Part shown: positions 13,785 through 24,080 of the stretch, in pieces
Layout: every line of letters starts with the position of its first letter
Position numbering within the stretch: the first letter of the stretch is position 1
Assembly (NCBI GenBank): GCA_030180135.1
Contig: CM058240.1
Coordinates: forward strand, 70,303,581 to 70,367,580
Direction of reading: 5' to 3'
Source of the DNA: Orychophragmus violaceus
Lineage: Eukaryota; Streptophyta; Magnoliopsida; Brassicales; Brassicaceae
DNA: 64,000 nucleotides
Notes under the pieces: generated by a model
Database searches by the model: none
What the model was told of the DNA's origin: nothing
What the model saw: only the letters and a program-made list of their open reading frames with translations
Translations under genes and position numbers: made by a program

Positions 13785-16700
13785 TTAGTTTTTGCATGCT
13801 CTTAAAGGTAGAATGAGAAGCATGTTATACAAGTTTTTGTTCACTTTAAACACCCCCCTAAATAACCCTATTAACAGACAAGAAAGAAACTTTGATCTTC
13901 TAAAATGTCCTATGAGAATCCTAAACAAAACATTTTTACCAAAATTTCTTGAAACATATGTGTCATGGATTAGAGAAATTAGGTGAGGTAAGACAACTAT
14001 AAGATAGTTTTTGTATGCTCTTAAAGGAAGAATGACAAGAATGTTATGCAAGTTTATGTTCTTTTAAACACCCCTAAGTAACACTACTAACAGACAAGAA
14101 AGAAACTTTGATCCTCTAAAATGTCCTATGAGAATCCTAAACAAAACATTTTTACCAAAACTTCTTGAAACATATGTGTCATGGATTAGAGAAATTAGGT
14201 GAGGTAAGACAACTATAAGTTAGTTTTTGCATGCTCTTAAAGGTAGAATGAGAAGCATGTTATACAAGTTTATGTTCACTTTAAACACCCCTAAGTAACC
14301 CTACTAACAGACAAGAGAGAAACTTTGATCTTCTAAAATGTCCTATGAGAATCCTAAACAAAACTTTTTTACCAAAACTTCTTGAAACATATGTATCATG
14401 GATTGGAGAAATTAGGTGAGGTAAGACAACTATAAGTTAGTTTTTGCATGCTCTTAAAGGTAGAATGAGAAGCATGTTATACAAGTTTATGTTCACTTTA
14501 AACACCCCCCTAAATAACCCTATTAACAGACAAGAAAGAAACTTTGATCTTCTAAAATGTCCTATGAGTATCCTAAACAAAACATTTTTACTAAAATTTC
14601 TTGAAACATATGTGTCATGGATTAGAGAAATTAGGTGAGGTAAGACAACTATAAGATAGTTTTTGTATGCTCTTAAAGGAAGAATGACAAGAATGTTATG
14701 CAAGTTTATGTTCTTTTCAACACCCCTAAGTAACACTACTAACAGACAAGAAAGAAACTTTGATCCTCTAAAATGTCCTATGAGAATCCTAAACAAAACT
14801 TTTTTACCAAAACTTCTTGAAACATATGTATCATGGATTGGAGAAATTAGGTGAGGTAAGACAACTATAAGTTAGTTTTTGCATGCTCTTAAAGGTAGAA
14901 TGAGAAGCATGTTATACAAGTTTTTGTTCACTTTAAACACCCCCCTAAATAACCCTATTAACAGACAAGAAAGAAACTTTGATCTTCTAAAATGTCCTAT
15001 GAGAATCCTAAACAAAACATTTTTACCAAAATTTCTTGAAACATATGTGTCATGGATTAGAGAAATTAGGTGAGGTAAGACAACTATAAGATAGTTTTTG
15101 TATGCTCTTAAAGGAAGAATGACAAGAATGTTATACAAGTTTATGTTCTTTTAAACACCCCTAAGTAACACTACTAACAGACAAGAAAGAAACTTTGATC
15201 TTCTAAAATGTCCTATGAGAATCCTAAACAAAACATTTTTACCAAAATTTCTTGAAATATATGTGTCATGGATTAGAGAAATTAGGTGAGGTAAGACAAC
15301 TATATGTTAGTTTTTGCATGCTCTTAAAGGTAGAATGAGAAGCATGTTATACAAGTTTATGTTCACTTTAAACACCCCTAAGTAACCCTACTAACAGACA
15401 AGAAAGAAACTTTGATCTTCTAAAATGTCCTATGAGAATCCTAAACAAAACATTTTTACCAAAACTTCTTGAAACATATGTGTCATGGATTAGAGAAATT
15501 AGGTGAGGTAAGACAACTATAAGTTAGTTTTTGCATGCTCTTAAAGGTAGATTGAGAAGCATGTTATACAAGTTTATGTTCACTTTAAACACCCCTAAGT
15601 AACCCTACTAACAGACAAGAAAGAAACTTTGATCTTCTAAAATGTCCTATGAGAATCCTAAACAAAACATTTTTACCAAAACTTCTTGAAATATATGTGT
15701 CATGGATTAGAGAAATTAGGTGAGGTAAGACAACTATAAGTTAGTTTTTGCATGCTCTTAAAGGTAGAATGAGAAGCATGTTATACAAGTTTATGTTCAC
15801 TTTAAACACCCCTAAGTAACCCTACTAACAGACAAGAAAGAAACTTTGATCTTCTAAAATGTCCTATGAGAATCCTAAACAAAACATTTTTACCAAAACT
15901 TCTTGAAATATATGTGTCATGGATTAGAGAAATTAGGTGAGGTAAGACAACTATAAGTTAGTTTTTGCATGCTCTTAAAGGTAGAATGAGAAAAATGTTA
16001 TACAAGTTTATGTTCACTTTAAACACCCCTAAGTAACCCTACTAACAGACAAGAAAGAAACTTTGATCTTCTAAAATGTCCTATGAGAATCCTAAACAAA
16101 ACTTTTTTACCAAAACTTCTTGAAACATATGTGTCATGGATTAGAGAAATTAGGTGAGGTAAGACAACTGTAAGTTAGTTTTTGCATGCTCTTAAAGGTA
16201 GAATGAGAAGCATGTTATACAAGTTTTTGTTCACTTTAAACACCCCCCTAAATAACCCTATTAACAGACAAGAAAGAAACTTTGATCTTCTAAAATGTCC
16301 TATGAGAATCCTAAACAAAACATTTTTACCAAAATTTCTTGAAACATATGTGTCATGGATTAGAGAAATTAGGTGAGGTAAGACAACTATAAGATAGTTT
16401 TTGTATGCTCTTAAAGGAAGAATGACAAGAATGTTATGCAAGTTTATGTTCTTTTAAACACCCCTAAGTAACACTACTAACAGACAAGAAAGAAACTTTG
16501 ATCCTCTAAAATGTCCTATGAGAATCCTAAACAAAACATTTTTACCAAAACTTCTTGAAACATATGTGTCATGGATTAGAGAAATTAGGTGAGGTAAGAC
16601 AACTATAAGTTAGTTTTTGCATGCTCTTAAAGGTAGAATGAGAAGCATGTTATACAAGTTTATGTTCACTTTAAACACCCCTAAGTAACCCTACTAACAG

Positions 16701-17800
16701 ACAAGAGAGAAACTTTGATCTTCTAAAATGTCCTATGAGAATCCTAAACAAAACTTTTTTACCAAAACTTCTTGAAACATATGTATCATGGATTGGAGAA
16801 ATTAGGTGAGGTAAGACAACTATAAGTTAGTTTTTGCATGCTCTTAAAGGTAGAATGAGAAGCATGTTATACAAGTTTATGTTCACTTTAAACACCCCCC
16901 TAAATAACCCTATTAACAGACAAGAAAGAAACTTTGATCTTCTAAAATGTCCTATGAGTATCCTAAACAAAACATTTTTACTAAAATTTCTTGAAACATA
17001 TGTGTCATGGATTAGAGAAATTAGGTGAGGTAAGACAACTATAAGATAGTTTTTGTATGCTCTTAAAGGAAGAATGACAAGAATGTTATGCAAGTTTATG
17101 TTCTTTTCAACACCCCTAAGTAACACTACTAACAGACAAGAAAGAAACTTTGATCCTCTAAAATGTCCTATGAGAATCCTAAACAAAACTTTTTTACCAA
17201 AACTTCTTGAAACATATGTATCATGGATTGGAGAAATTAGGTGAGGTAAGACAACTATAAGTTAGTTTTTGCATGCTCTTAAAGGTAGAATGAGAAGCAT
17301 GTTATACAAGTTTTTGTTCACTTTAAACACCCCCCTAAATAACCCTATTAACAGACAAGAAAGAAACTTTGATCTTCTAAAATGTCCTATGAGAATCCTA
17401 AACAAAACATTTTTACCAAAATTTCTTGAAACATATGTGTCATGGATTAGAGAAATTAGGTGAGGTAAGACAACTATAAGATAGTTTTTGTATGCTCTTA
17501 AAGGAAGAATGACAAGAATGTTATACAAGTTTATGTTCTTTTAAACACCCCTAAGTAACACTACTAACAGACAAGAAAGAAACTTTGATCTTCTAAAATG
17601 TCCTATGAGAATCCTAAACAAAACATTTTTACCAAAATTTCTTGAAATATATGTGTCATGGATTAGAGAAATTAGGTGAGGTAAGACAACTATATGTTAG
17701 TTTTTGCATGCTCTTAAAGGTAGAATGAGAAGCATGTTATACAAGTTTATGTTCACTTTAAACACCCCTAAGTAACCCTACTAACAGACAAGAAAGAAAC
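13785..17800. repeat. Higher-order repeat, 2390-bp period (11-mer)
   Basis: Landmarks 13785, 14437 and 14872 recur at 16175, 16827 and 17262, each 2390 bp on. The rare TATATGTTAG follows both later copies, and an E monomer (GAGAAAAATG) precedes both first ones. The second unit departs near 17.8 kb, where a type F monomer (ACGTCCAATGAG) appears. The same landmarks occur 4564 bp earlier (9221, 9873, 10308). Confidence 0.8.
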
Positions 17801-18285
17801 TTTGATCTTCTAAAACGTCCAATGAGAATCCTAAACAAAACTTTTTTACCAAAACTTCTTGAAACATATGTGTCATGGATTAGAGAAATTAGGTGAGGTA
17901 AGACAACTATAAGTTAGTTTTTGCATGCTCTTAAAGGTAGAATGAGAAGCATGTTATACAAGTTTATGTTCACTTTAAACACCCCCCTAAATAACCCTAT
18001 TAACAGACAAGAAAGAAACTTTGATCTTCTAAAATGTCCTATGAGTATCCTAAACAAAACATTTTTACCAAAATTTCTTGAAACATATGTGTCATGGATT
18101 AGAGAAATTAGGTGAGGTAAGACAACTATAAGATAGTTTTTGTATGCTCTTAAAGGAAGAATGACAAGAATGTTATGCAAGTTTATGTTCTTTTAAACAC
18201 CCCTAAGTAACACTACTAACAGACAAGAAAGAAACTTTGATCCTCTAAAATGTCCTATGAGAATCCTAAACAAAACATTTTTACC

Positions 18286-18290
18286 AAAAC
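18286..18290. other. Target-site duplication, left copy (AAAAC)
   Basis: Five bases of satellite immediately before the element, repeated at 24097-24101. Five base pairs is the usual copia target duplication. The site lies inside the conserved monomer segment ACCAAAACTTCTTG. Confidence 0.93.
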
Positions 18291-18826
18291 TGTTAGAATT
18301 AGGAGTTTAGGAGAGATTGAGTGTGTATTGAGGAGTTTAGAGATGAGAGAAGAGGAGAGAATGCGCTAGGGTTTTAAGAGAGAGAGTAGTAGCCGAGAGA
18401 GAGTAAAGAGAGTGTAACTTGGGAAATATGTTCCCTAAGTGTGTATTGATAAAATGTGTGTTACATCCTTTAAATAGAGAGAGATATCTAGGGTATCCAA
18501 GACAACAAAACATTAAACAAAGAAGAACAAGACAAAGACTTCATTGGAGAAAGGAGTGTAACGGCTAGGAGTGATAGCGACAGGACCTAGTTGGTTCCAA
18601 GGAGAGAGAAACCTTGTCCTGACCTAGGGATCAGACCTCTGCTCCTCTGATCAGCTCCAGACCTCCTTGTACTATGTTGGGGACATAAACAATTCATTTT
18701 ACAACCGAGATACCTAATTGTTTCTGTCCCCAAAGTCCCCAACTTTGCACAACCTAAAACCGGCTCTTCCTTGTGTAACACTTCTTGAATACTTCTTGGA
18801 TACTTCTTTTATTCTTCAAATCAATA
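18291..18826 (-). repeat. 3' LTR (536 bp)
   Basis: Downstream LTR in the coding direction, abutting the polypurine tract at 18827. It matches the 5' LTR with no visible difference. In this copy the TATA-like box lies at 18469-18476. Transcripts should be cleaved in R, downstream of that box; I see no AATAAA in the R/U5 part (18291-18468), only one at the very start of U3 near 18807-18812. A direct repeat of AGGAGTTTAG occurs at 18301 and 18331 (plus strand). Confidence 0.95.
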
Positions 18827-18834
18827 CTCCCCCT
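18827..18834 (-). other. Polypurine tract
   Basis: AGGGGGAG on the minus strand, ending exactly where the 3' LTR begins (TATTG). This is the expected RNase H-resistant primer for plus-strand DNA synthesis. Its position independently supports an LTR that starts with TATTG rather than TG. Confidence 0.9.
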
Positions 18835-18869
18835 CAAGCTTGATCATGGAGATGGAGTGATCAAGCTTG
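18835..18869 (-). other. Perfect 12-bp inverted repeat beside the polypurine tract
   Basis: CAAGCTTGATCA (18835-18846), an 11-base loop, then TGATCAAGCTTG (18858-18869), a perfect inverted repeat. In the element RNA it would form a hairpin ending one base from the polypurine tract. The motif TCAAGCTTGA, itself a palindrome, also occurs at 18975-18984 over the stop codon. Function unknown. Confidence 0.85.
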
Positions 18870-18897
18870 GAACCGTAGATACTTACCTCATTAAAAA

Positions 18898-18940
18898 CCT
18901 TGATATAGAAAAACCACTTGGGATAAAAACTATATCAAGG
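18898..18940 (-). other. Perfect 11-bp inverted repeat in the 3' untranslated segment
   Basis: CCTTGATATAG (18898-18908), a 21-base loop, then CTATATCAAGG (18930-18940). It is a second potential RNA hairpin between the Gag-Pol stop and the polypurine tract, 28 bases from the first. Function unknown; RNA packaging, dimerisation or 3'-end formation are possible roles. Confidence 0.85.
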
Positions 18941-18974
18941 GAAAAAGAGTATAAGCTCTACGGCCTAGGGTTCT

Positions 18975-21900
18975 TCAAGCTTGAGAGAGGTCAATGAGTC
19001 CAAGCTTAGGAAGAATGAACTCACAAACCTTCAAGCTAGCAGCCTTGGTGAAGATGTCTGCTAGTTGATCCGAGCTTCTTGTGTAACAAGGTAAGATCAC
19101 ACCTTCTTGAACCTTCTGCCTCACCTTGTGACAATCCACCTCTATGTGCTTTGTTCTCTCATGAAACACTGAGTTGGAAGCTATGTGTATTGCAGCCTGA
19201 TTATCACAATGCATTGTGATTGGAGTTGGTTGATCAATGCCCAAATCTTCAAGCAAAGCCTTCAGCCATGTCAACTCATTTGTAAGCTTCCTCATTGCTC
19301 TATACTCTGCCTCTGCACTTGAACAAGACACCACCTTCTGCTTCTTTGTTTTCCAAGTCACAAGATTGCCTCCAATGAATGTACAATAGCCTGAAGTGGA
19401 CCTCCTATCTTGTCTATCTCCTGCCCAATCTGCATCACAATATCCTACAATCTCTGTGCTTTGGTTGCACCCCATCCATATCCCTTGGCCAGGAGATCCA
19501 TTGAGGTACCTTAGGATCCGGTCCACCATGTTCCAATGATGCATCAATGGAGCTTGCATATGCTGGCTCACCTGGTTCACAGCAAAACACAAATCAGGCC
19601 GTGTAATGGTAAGATAAATCAGCTTACCAACCATCCTCCTATAGAGTGTAATGTCTCCAAATGGCTCCTTTGCAATCTCCCCCTCTCTTGTGACTTTGTA
19701 GCCTTCTTCAAGAGGTGTCTTGGCTGTCTTTCCATTGAGCTTACCTGCTTCACTCAATAAATCAAGAGTGTACTTCCTTTGTGATAAGAAGAGGCCTTCT
19801 TTAGACCGGCACACTTCTATCCCTAGGAAGTACTTTAGTTCACCAAGATCCTTGATATCAAACACAGATTTCAAATGATCTTTGCAAGCTTGAATTCCTA
19901 CCTTGTCACTCCCTGAGATGATGATATCATCTACATAAATGAGAATGACAACAATACCTTCTTGGCTTGATTGAGTGAAGAGAGTATGATCAGCCTCTGA
20001 TCTACTAAAACCCTTTTCCATGAGAGTTGTGCTTAGCTTGTGGTACCAAGCTCTAGGAGATTGTTTGAGACCATAGATTGCCTTCTTCAACCTCAGAACC
20101 TTTCCTTGTGTTACCATGCCTTCAAGACCAGGTGGTGGAGTCATGTAAACCTCATCCTCTAGCTCTCCTTGGAGGAATGCATTCTTGACATCCATTTGAT
20201 GCAAATCCCACTCCAAGTTTGTTGCTAAGGACAGAATCACTCTCACTGTATGAAGCTTGGCTACTGGTGCAAAAGTGTCTCTATAATCCTCTCCATAGGT
20301 TTGTGTAAACCCTCTTGCAACTAATCTGGCCTTGTACCTCTCTATCTCTCCATTGCTCTTGTACTTGATAGTGAAAACCCATTTGGAACTCACTGCCCTC
20401 TTCTTCCTTGGTAAATCTGTTTCATACCAAGTGTTGTTGTTTTCCATTGCCTTGATCTCTTCTCCAACTGCATCAGTCCACTTCTTGTGCTCCTTAGCTT
20501 CTTCATAGGTTTTAGGAACCCATTCAGCATCAATAGCACCCATAAATACCTTGTGCTCAGTTGGGAAGTGAGCAAGTGTGCAAACAGCTTGTGTTGGATG
20601 AGCTACTGCCTTGCAATTGTAGTAAACCCTAGTCTTCATCCATTCAGACGGGTCCTTTCTCTCTCTAGTACTTCTTCTAAGCCCTTGAACCGGCTGTTGA
20701 TGTTGTACTACTTCAGGTTCCTCTTGCACTACAGATTCCTCTTGCATAGCTTCAGGTTCCATTTGTTGGCCAACAATCTCTTCTCTATCATCTTGATCAT
20801 GTGTGGCAGAACCATCAGCTTGTGGTTCCTCTTGTGATTCTCCATTGCCCTCCTCATGATCAAGATGAGTAGGCTCATCCACAATGTTAGTTTCCTCAGC
20901 CGGTTTATCCACTTGAGTCGCCTCACTCCTCTTTGGCTGAGCAATTCCCAGGCTCTCTAAGATCCTCCTTAGGTTATTGGCACGGTCAGAAGGGTTATTA
21001 GGAAGGTCCTTAAGGCTCTCCCAACTCTTCTCTTCATAGAAACCCTTTGACTCCACAAACTTGACATCTCTAGAGACTAATACCCTTCTAGTCTCAGGTA
21101 CATAGCACTTGTACCCTCTCTGGTTTGTAGAATACCCAATGAACATTGCTTTGACACTCTTATGATCAAGCTTATCTCTCTGCTCTCCTGGTTTTAAAAC
21201 AAAACACAAACATCCAAACACACTTAAGTGATGAATTGAAGGTTTAGTTTTGTTCAATACCTGATATGGTGAAGCATCTTGTAGAACTCTTGTGGGTGTC
21301 CTATTGATTAGATAGCAAGCAGACATCACAGCATCACTCCAAAACCTTTTGGGAACATTTGTATGAAACATGATTGATCTGGCCACCTCCATCAAGTGTC
21401 TATTCTTCCTCTCAGCCACACCATTCTGTTGTGGAGTGTATGGACAACTTGTTTGGTGAATGATCCCATGTTTTGCAAGATGATGTTTGAATGCATTGCT
21501 TGTGTATTCCCCACCATTATCTGACCTAAATATCTTAATCTTGGCATTGAAATTGTTAGATACATAGGTTTGAAAGTTCATGAATGCTTCTAACACCCTA
21601 TCTTTAGATTGAATCAAAGTTAACCAAGTATACTTGGATTTCTCATCAATGAATGTCACAAAGTACTTATGATTCTCTCTAGAAACACATGGAGCAGTCC
21701 AAACATCAGAGTGAACAAGATCAAAGCAGTTTGCATACACGGTTTTAGAACTAGGGAAGACTGATTTGCAATGTTTTCCAAGGATACATGCTTCACAATC
21801 ATCATTTTTAAAAGAAACAAAGGGCAACATTAAACCTAAAGCACGAGAGTGAGGGTGACCAAGTCTAGCATGCCATACAGAATCATTAACTAGAGTAGAA

Positions 21901-23384
21901 CTAAAAACAGAAGCAGATAATTCAGATGCAAGGTTGGTGTCTTCAAGCATGTATAACTCATCCTTTGTCACACCCTTTCCAAGCAACTTACTTGTCTTAA
22001 TATCCTGAAAAATCACATCATTAGGACTGGAGATAACATTGCATTTAAGATCAGTAGCTACTCTCTTAACACTCAACAAGTTTGATGTAAAACTAGGCAT
22101 ATAAAAGGCTTTTGATTCTCTGTCAAACAACCTAACATTTCCTATGCCTTTAATTGGAATCCTTTCACCATTAGCAATCACAACATTCCCTAGAGCAGGC
22201 TTAACATCTCTAATCAAGTTCAAATCACTAATCATGTGATGTGAAGCCCCTGAATCTACTATCAAAGGTTTATGATCAACTATCAAGGACTTGTGATTGA
22301 TTAAAGCATGAAAGGAACTACCATACACATTACCAGAACTCTCCTTGAAGGCTTTGATGAGAGCATCAAGATCAGACCTCCTCACCAAGTCATTTTGAGG
22401 CGCCACATTAGGAGCAGGAGCAAAGGCTGGTATCATCTCTCTACAATCATTCCCACCATGGTTTGATGAAGTAGAAGCACTAGGCGCAGCAGGACCAGCT
22501 AGGGTTGATTCACTTGAGTAATGAGCTCTCTGGTCCTTGAACTTGTTGTTGTTGAAGGCCGGTTTGAGGTGGGGATGAAGCAGCCAGCATTTGTCCTTGA
22601 AATGCCCCTTTCTCTTGCAATGGTCACATACACCCGGGACTCTTCTCTCCTCAGGTTTGTAGGCACCTTTGTGAGCAGTAGCAAGCTCACCTTTCCTTCC
22701 AAACAGCCCAAAAGATCCCTGCTCCTTTTGGATTTGAGCACACACTTCATCTAGATTTGGGAGAGTTTCTGCCCTTAACATGTGTTTGATCAAGCCATTG
22801 TAAGATGGGTTTAGGGTTAGCAGGAGAGCAAACACCTTGTCTTGCTCCCTCCTCTCATTTAGAACCTGTGGATCAACTGTTGGTGGCCTCAGCATTTCCA
22901 ACTCTGCCCACAATGATCTAAACTTCCCAAAGTGTTGCTTAAACTCCATATCTTCTTGGCTCAGATTGTTGATGGCCATCTTGACTTCAAACACCCTACT
23001 GAGGTTGGACATGTTGCCATAGACCTTGTACAAGGTGTCCCATAAGTCCTTAGAGCTCTCACAGTAGGAGTATGCTTCCAACAGAAACGGTTCAAGTGAG
23101 CTTTGAAGAATGGACATAACATGTTGGTCTCCTTGGATCCAAGCTTCTTCATCTTCAAGGGCTGCTTCTCCAACAGCTTCCTCATCAGCCTTAGCCTCAG
23201 CCTCAGCTTCACCTTTAGCAGCTTCACCTTTGGGCTCAGCTTTCTTCATCTTCATTGGAGCAGTGTCACATAAGACATGCTTCCACAAGCCTCTTCCACC
23301 AAGAGCACTTTTGGCCATTCTAGCCCACACCAAGTAGTTGGCTCCTTTTAGAGTCACTGGAATAATCACTCTTGAGTTCTCCAT
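18975..23384 (-). CDS. Gag-Pol polyprotein of Ty1/copia retrotransposon
   Basis: One intact frame of 1469 codons, about the usual length for plant copia polyproteins. The start is the ATG at 23382-23384 (MENSRVI); the frame is open eight codons further but only from a TTG, and no ATG lies between PBS and this one. Gag covers about residues 1-250, with an Ala/Glu/Lys-rich insert near 45-80. The zinc knuckle CX2CX4HX4C is at 253-266. Protease has DSGAS at 377-381. The integrase N-terminal HARLGH is at 505-510, and the catalytic triad is D560, D622, E658 (D622 and E658 separated by 35 residues). A Glu/Gln-rich acidic linker lies at about 815-915. Reverse transcriptase has YVDD, with aspartates 1152 and 1153. 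RNase H acidic residues include D1317, E1358 and D1394. The stop is TGA at 18975-18977. The processed proteins would form the particle, copy RNA into DNA and integrate it. There is no env frame and no chromodomain. All key residues checked are present. Confidence 0.96.
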   Translation of the reverse strand: MENSRVIIPVTLKGANYLVWARMAKSALGGRGLWKHVLCDTAPMKMKKAEPKGEAAKGEAEAEAKADEEAVGEAALEDEEAWIQGDQHVMSILQSSLEPFLLEAYSYCESSKDLWDTLYKVYGNMSNLSRVFEVKMAINNLSQEDMEFKQHFGKFRSLWAELEMLRPPTVDPQVLNERREQDKVFALLLTLNPSYNGLIKHMLRAETLPNLDEVCAQIQKEQGSFGLFGRKGELATAHKGAYKPEERRVPGVCDHCKRKGHFKDKCWLLHPHLKPAFNNNKFKDQRAHYSSESTLAGPAAPSASTSSNHGGNDCREMIPAFAPAPNVAPQNDLVRRSDLDALIKAFKESSGNVYGSSFHALINHKSLIVDHKPLIVDSGASHHMISDLNLIRDVKPALGNVVIANGERIPIKGIGNVRLFDRESKAFYMPSFTSNLLSVKRVATDLKCNVISSPNDVIFQDIKTSKLLGKGVTKDELYMLEDTNLASELSASVFSSTLVNDSVWHARLGHPHSRALGLMLPFVSFKNDDCEACILGKHCKSVFPSSKTVYANCFDLVHSDVWTAPCVSRENHKYFVTFIDEKSKYTWLTLIQSKDRVLEAFMNFQTYVSNNFNAKIKIFRSDNGGEYTSNAFKHHLAKHGIIHQTSCPYTPQQNGVAERKNRHLMEVARSIMFHTNVPKRFWSDAVMSACYLINRTPTRVLQDASPYQVLNKTKPSIHHLSVFGCLCFVLKPGEQRDKLDHKSVKAMFIGYSTNQRGYKCYVPETRRVLVSRDVKFVESKGFYEEKSWESLKDLPNNPSDRANNLRRILESLGIAQPKRSEATQVDKPAEETNIVDEPTHLDHEEGNGESQEEPQADGSATHDQDDREEIVGQQMEPEAMQEESVVQEEPEVVQHQQPVQGLRRSTRERKDPSEWMKTRVYYNCKAVAHPTQAVCTLAHFPTEHKVFMGAIDAEWVPKTYEEAKEHKKWTDAVGEEIKAMENNNTWYETDLPRKKRAVSSKWVFTIKYKSNGEIERYKARLVARGFTQTYGEDYRDTFAPVAKLHTVRVILSLATNLEWDLHQMDVKNAFLQGELEDEVYMTPPPGLEGMVTQGKVLRLKKAIYGLKQSPRAWYHKLSTTLMEKGFSRSEADHTLFTQSSQEGIVVILIYVDDIIISGSDKVGIQACKDHLKSVFDIKDLGELKYFLGIEVCRSKEGLFLSQRKYTLDLLSEAGKLNGKTAKTPLEEGYKVTREGEIAKEPFGDITLYRRMVGKLIYLTITRPDLCFAVNQVSQHMQAPLMHHWNMVDRILRYLNGSPGQGIWMGCNQSTEIVGYCDADWAGDRQDRRSTSGYCTFIGGNLVTWKTKKQKVVSCSSAEAEYRAMRKLTNELTWLKALLEDLGIDQPTPITMHCDNQAAIHIASNSVFHERTKHIEVDCHKVRQKVQEGVILPCYTRSSDQLADIFTKAASLKVCEFILPKLGLIDLSQA

Positions 23385-23547
23385 GACTGAGCAAAGAGGG
23401 AGTATCAAGAGAAAGTGGTTTCAAAAGGTTTAGAACAAAAGAGTATACAGCCGGGTATAGAAGAAGTAAGAGTAACCGAGAGTTAAGAGTAAGAACAAGG
23501 GAGTTTTCAAGAGTTTTGCGGAAGTAAGAGTGGTTCAGGAGCTTGAA
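23385..23547 (-). other. Untranslated leader between PBS and Gag-Pol
   Basis: A 163-base segment with no ATG on the coding strand, so ribosomes scanning from the cap would meet the Gag-Pol ATG first. It is pyrimidine-rich on the coding strand and would be expected to hold the RNA packaging signal. I see no coding potential or clear hairpin. Confidence 0.75.
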
Positions 23548-23560
23548 GGCTCTGATACCA
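23548..23560 (-). other. Primer-binding site (initiator Met tRNA)
   Basis: TGGTATCAGAGCC on the minus strand, directly after the last base of the 5' LTR with no spacer. This is the complement of the 3' end of plant initiator-methionine tRNA, the usual primer for minus-strand DNA synthesis of plant copia elements. It also sets the direction of the element. Confidence 0.95.
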
Positions 23561-23738
23561 TGTTAGAATTAGGAGTTTAGGAGAGATTGAGTGTGTATTG
23601 AGGAGTTTAGAGATGAGAGAAGAGGAGAGAATGCGCTAGGGTTTTAAGAGAGAGAGTAGTAGCCGAGAGAGAGTAAAGAGAGTGTAACTTGGGAAATATG
23701 TTCCCTAAGTGTGTATTGATAAAATGTGTGTTACATCC

Positions 23739-23746
23739 TTTAAATA
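23739..23746 (-). promoter_or_regulatory. TATA-like box of the 5' LTR promoter
   Basis: TATTTAAA on the minus strand, preceded by a CT run. Transcription would start about 25-35 bases downstream, near 23705-23715; this start is inferred. From there to the Gag-Pol ATG at 23384 I find no other ATG on the coding strand, so the first AUG of the predicted RNA is the Gag-Pol start. The matching box in the 3' LTR is at 18469-18476. Confidence 0.6.
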
Positions 23747-24050
23747 GAGAGAGATATCTAGGGTATCCAAGACAACAAAACATTAAACAAAGAAGAACAA
23801 GACAAAGACTTCATTGGAGAAAGGAGTGTAACGGCTAGGAGTGATAGCGACAGGACCTAGTTGGTTCCAAGGAGAGAGAAACCTTGTCCTGACCTAGGGA
23901 TCAGACCTCTGCTCCTCTGATCAGCTCCAGACCTCCTTGTACTATGTTGGGGACATAAACAATTCATTTTACAACCGAGATACCTAATTGTTTCTGTCCC
24001 CAAAGTCCCCAACTTTGCACAACCTAAAACCGGCTCTTCCTTGTGTAACA

Positions 24051-24080
24051 CTTCTTGAATACTTCTTGGATACTTCTTTT
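24051..24080 (-). promoter_or_regulatory. Triplicated AAGAAGT motif at the start of U3
   Basis: On the coding strand U3 carries three AAGAAGT-like units in about 30 bases, separated by ATCC and ATTC. One junction makes TTCAAGAA (TTCTTGAA on plus, 24052-24059), an inverted pair of GAA/TTC half-sites as in a minimal heat-shock element. Tandem short repeats in U3 are typical enhancers in LTR retrotransposons. Regulation by heat-shock factor is only a possibility: a third well-spaced half-site is imperfect. The same repeat is in the 3' LTR at 18781-18810. Confidence 0.4.

Larger units (their letters stand above)
1..18290. repeat. Satellite array, left block (217-bp monomers, about 84 copies)
   Basis: Direct head-to-tail copies of a 217-bp A/T-rich monomer, taken here to begin at GCATGCTCTTAAAGG and to end in a run of five to seven T. 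Conserved landmarks in order are AAGCATGTTATACAAG, a C-rich stretch CCCCTAAGTAACCCTA, AGACAAGAAAGAAAC, CCTATGAGAATCC, a T run before ACCAAAAC, TTCTTGAAACATATG, TCATGGATTAGAG and GGTGAGGTAAGACAAC. One consensus has 69 G or C in 217 by hand count. Copies differ by scattered substitutions and by the length of the C and T runs; none is inverted. The block runs off the left edge of the window, and no single-copy DNA interrupts it. No host gene is seen. The role, such as centromeric, knob or subtelomeric, is not readable from sequence. Confidence 0.97.

Noticed and set aside
1..18290. CRISPR-like array or prokaryotic repeat locus
   Set aside because: The units are contiguous 217-bp monomers without unique spacers, no cas genes are present, and the embedded element is a plant copia retrotransposon.
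18587..18781. 64-codon minus-strand open frame in each LTR (second copy at 23857-24051)
   Set aside because: It lies in U3 upstream of the TATA-like box, starts at GTG rather than ATG, and has no known domain.
18785..18997. 70-codon plus-strand open frame across the LTR and polypurine tract
   Set aside because: It starts at TTG, runs antisense to the element, and overlaps the LTR, the polypurine tract and the Gag-Pol end.
20487..23337. Several 60-116 codon frames on both strands inside the Gag-Pol region
   Set aside because: They overlap the long intact polyprotein frame and show no domain; they are shadows of it.
23385..23408. Gag-Pol start eight codons upstream, at 23408
   Set aside because: That codon is TTG. 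The ATG at 23384 is the first ATG after the predicted transcription start.
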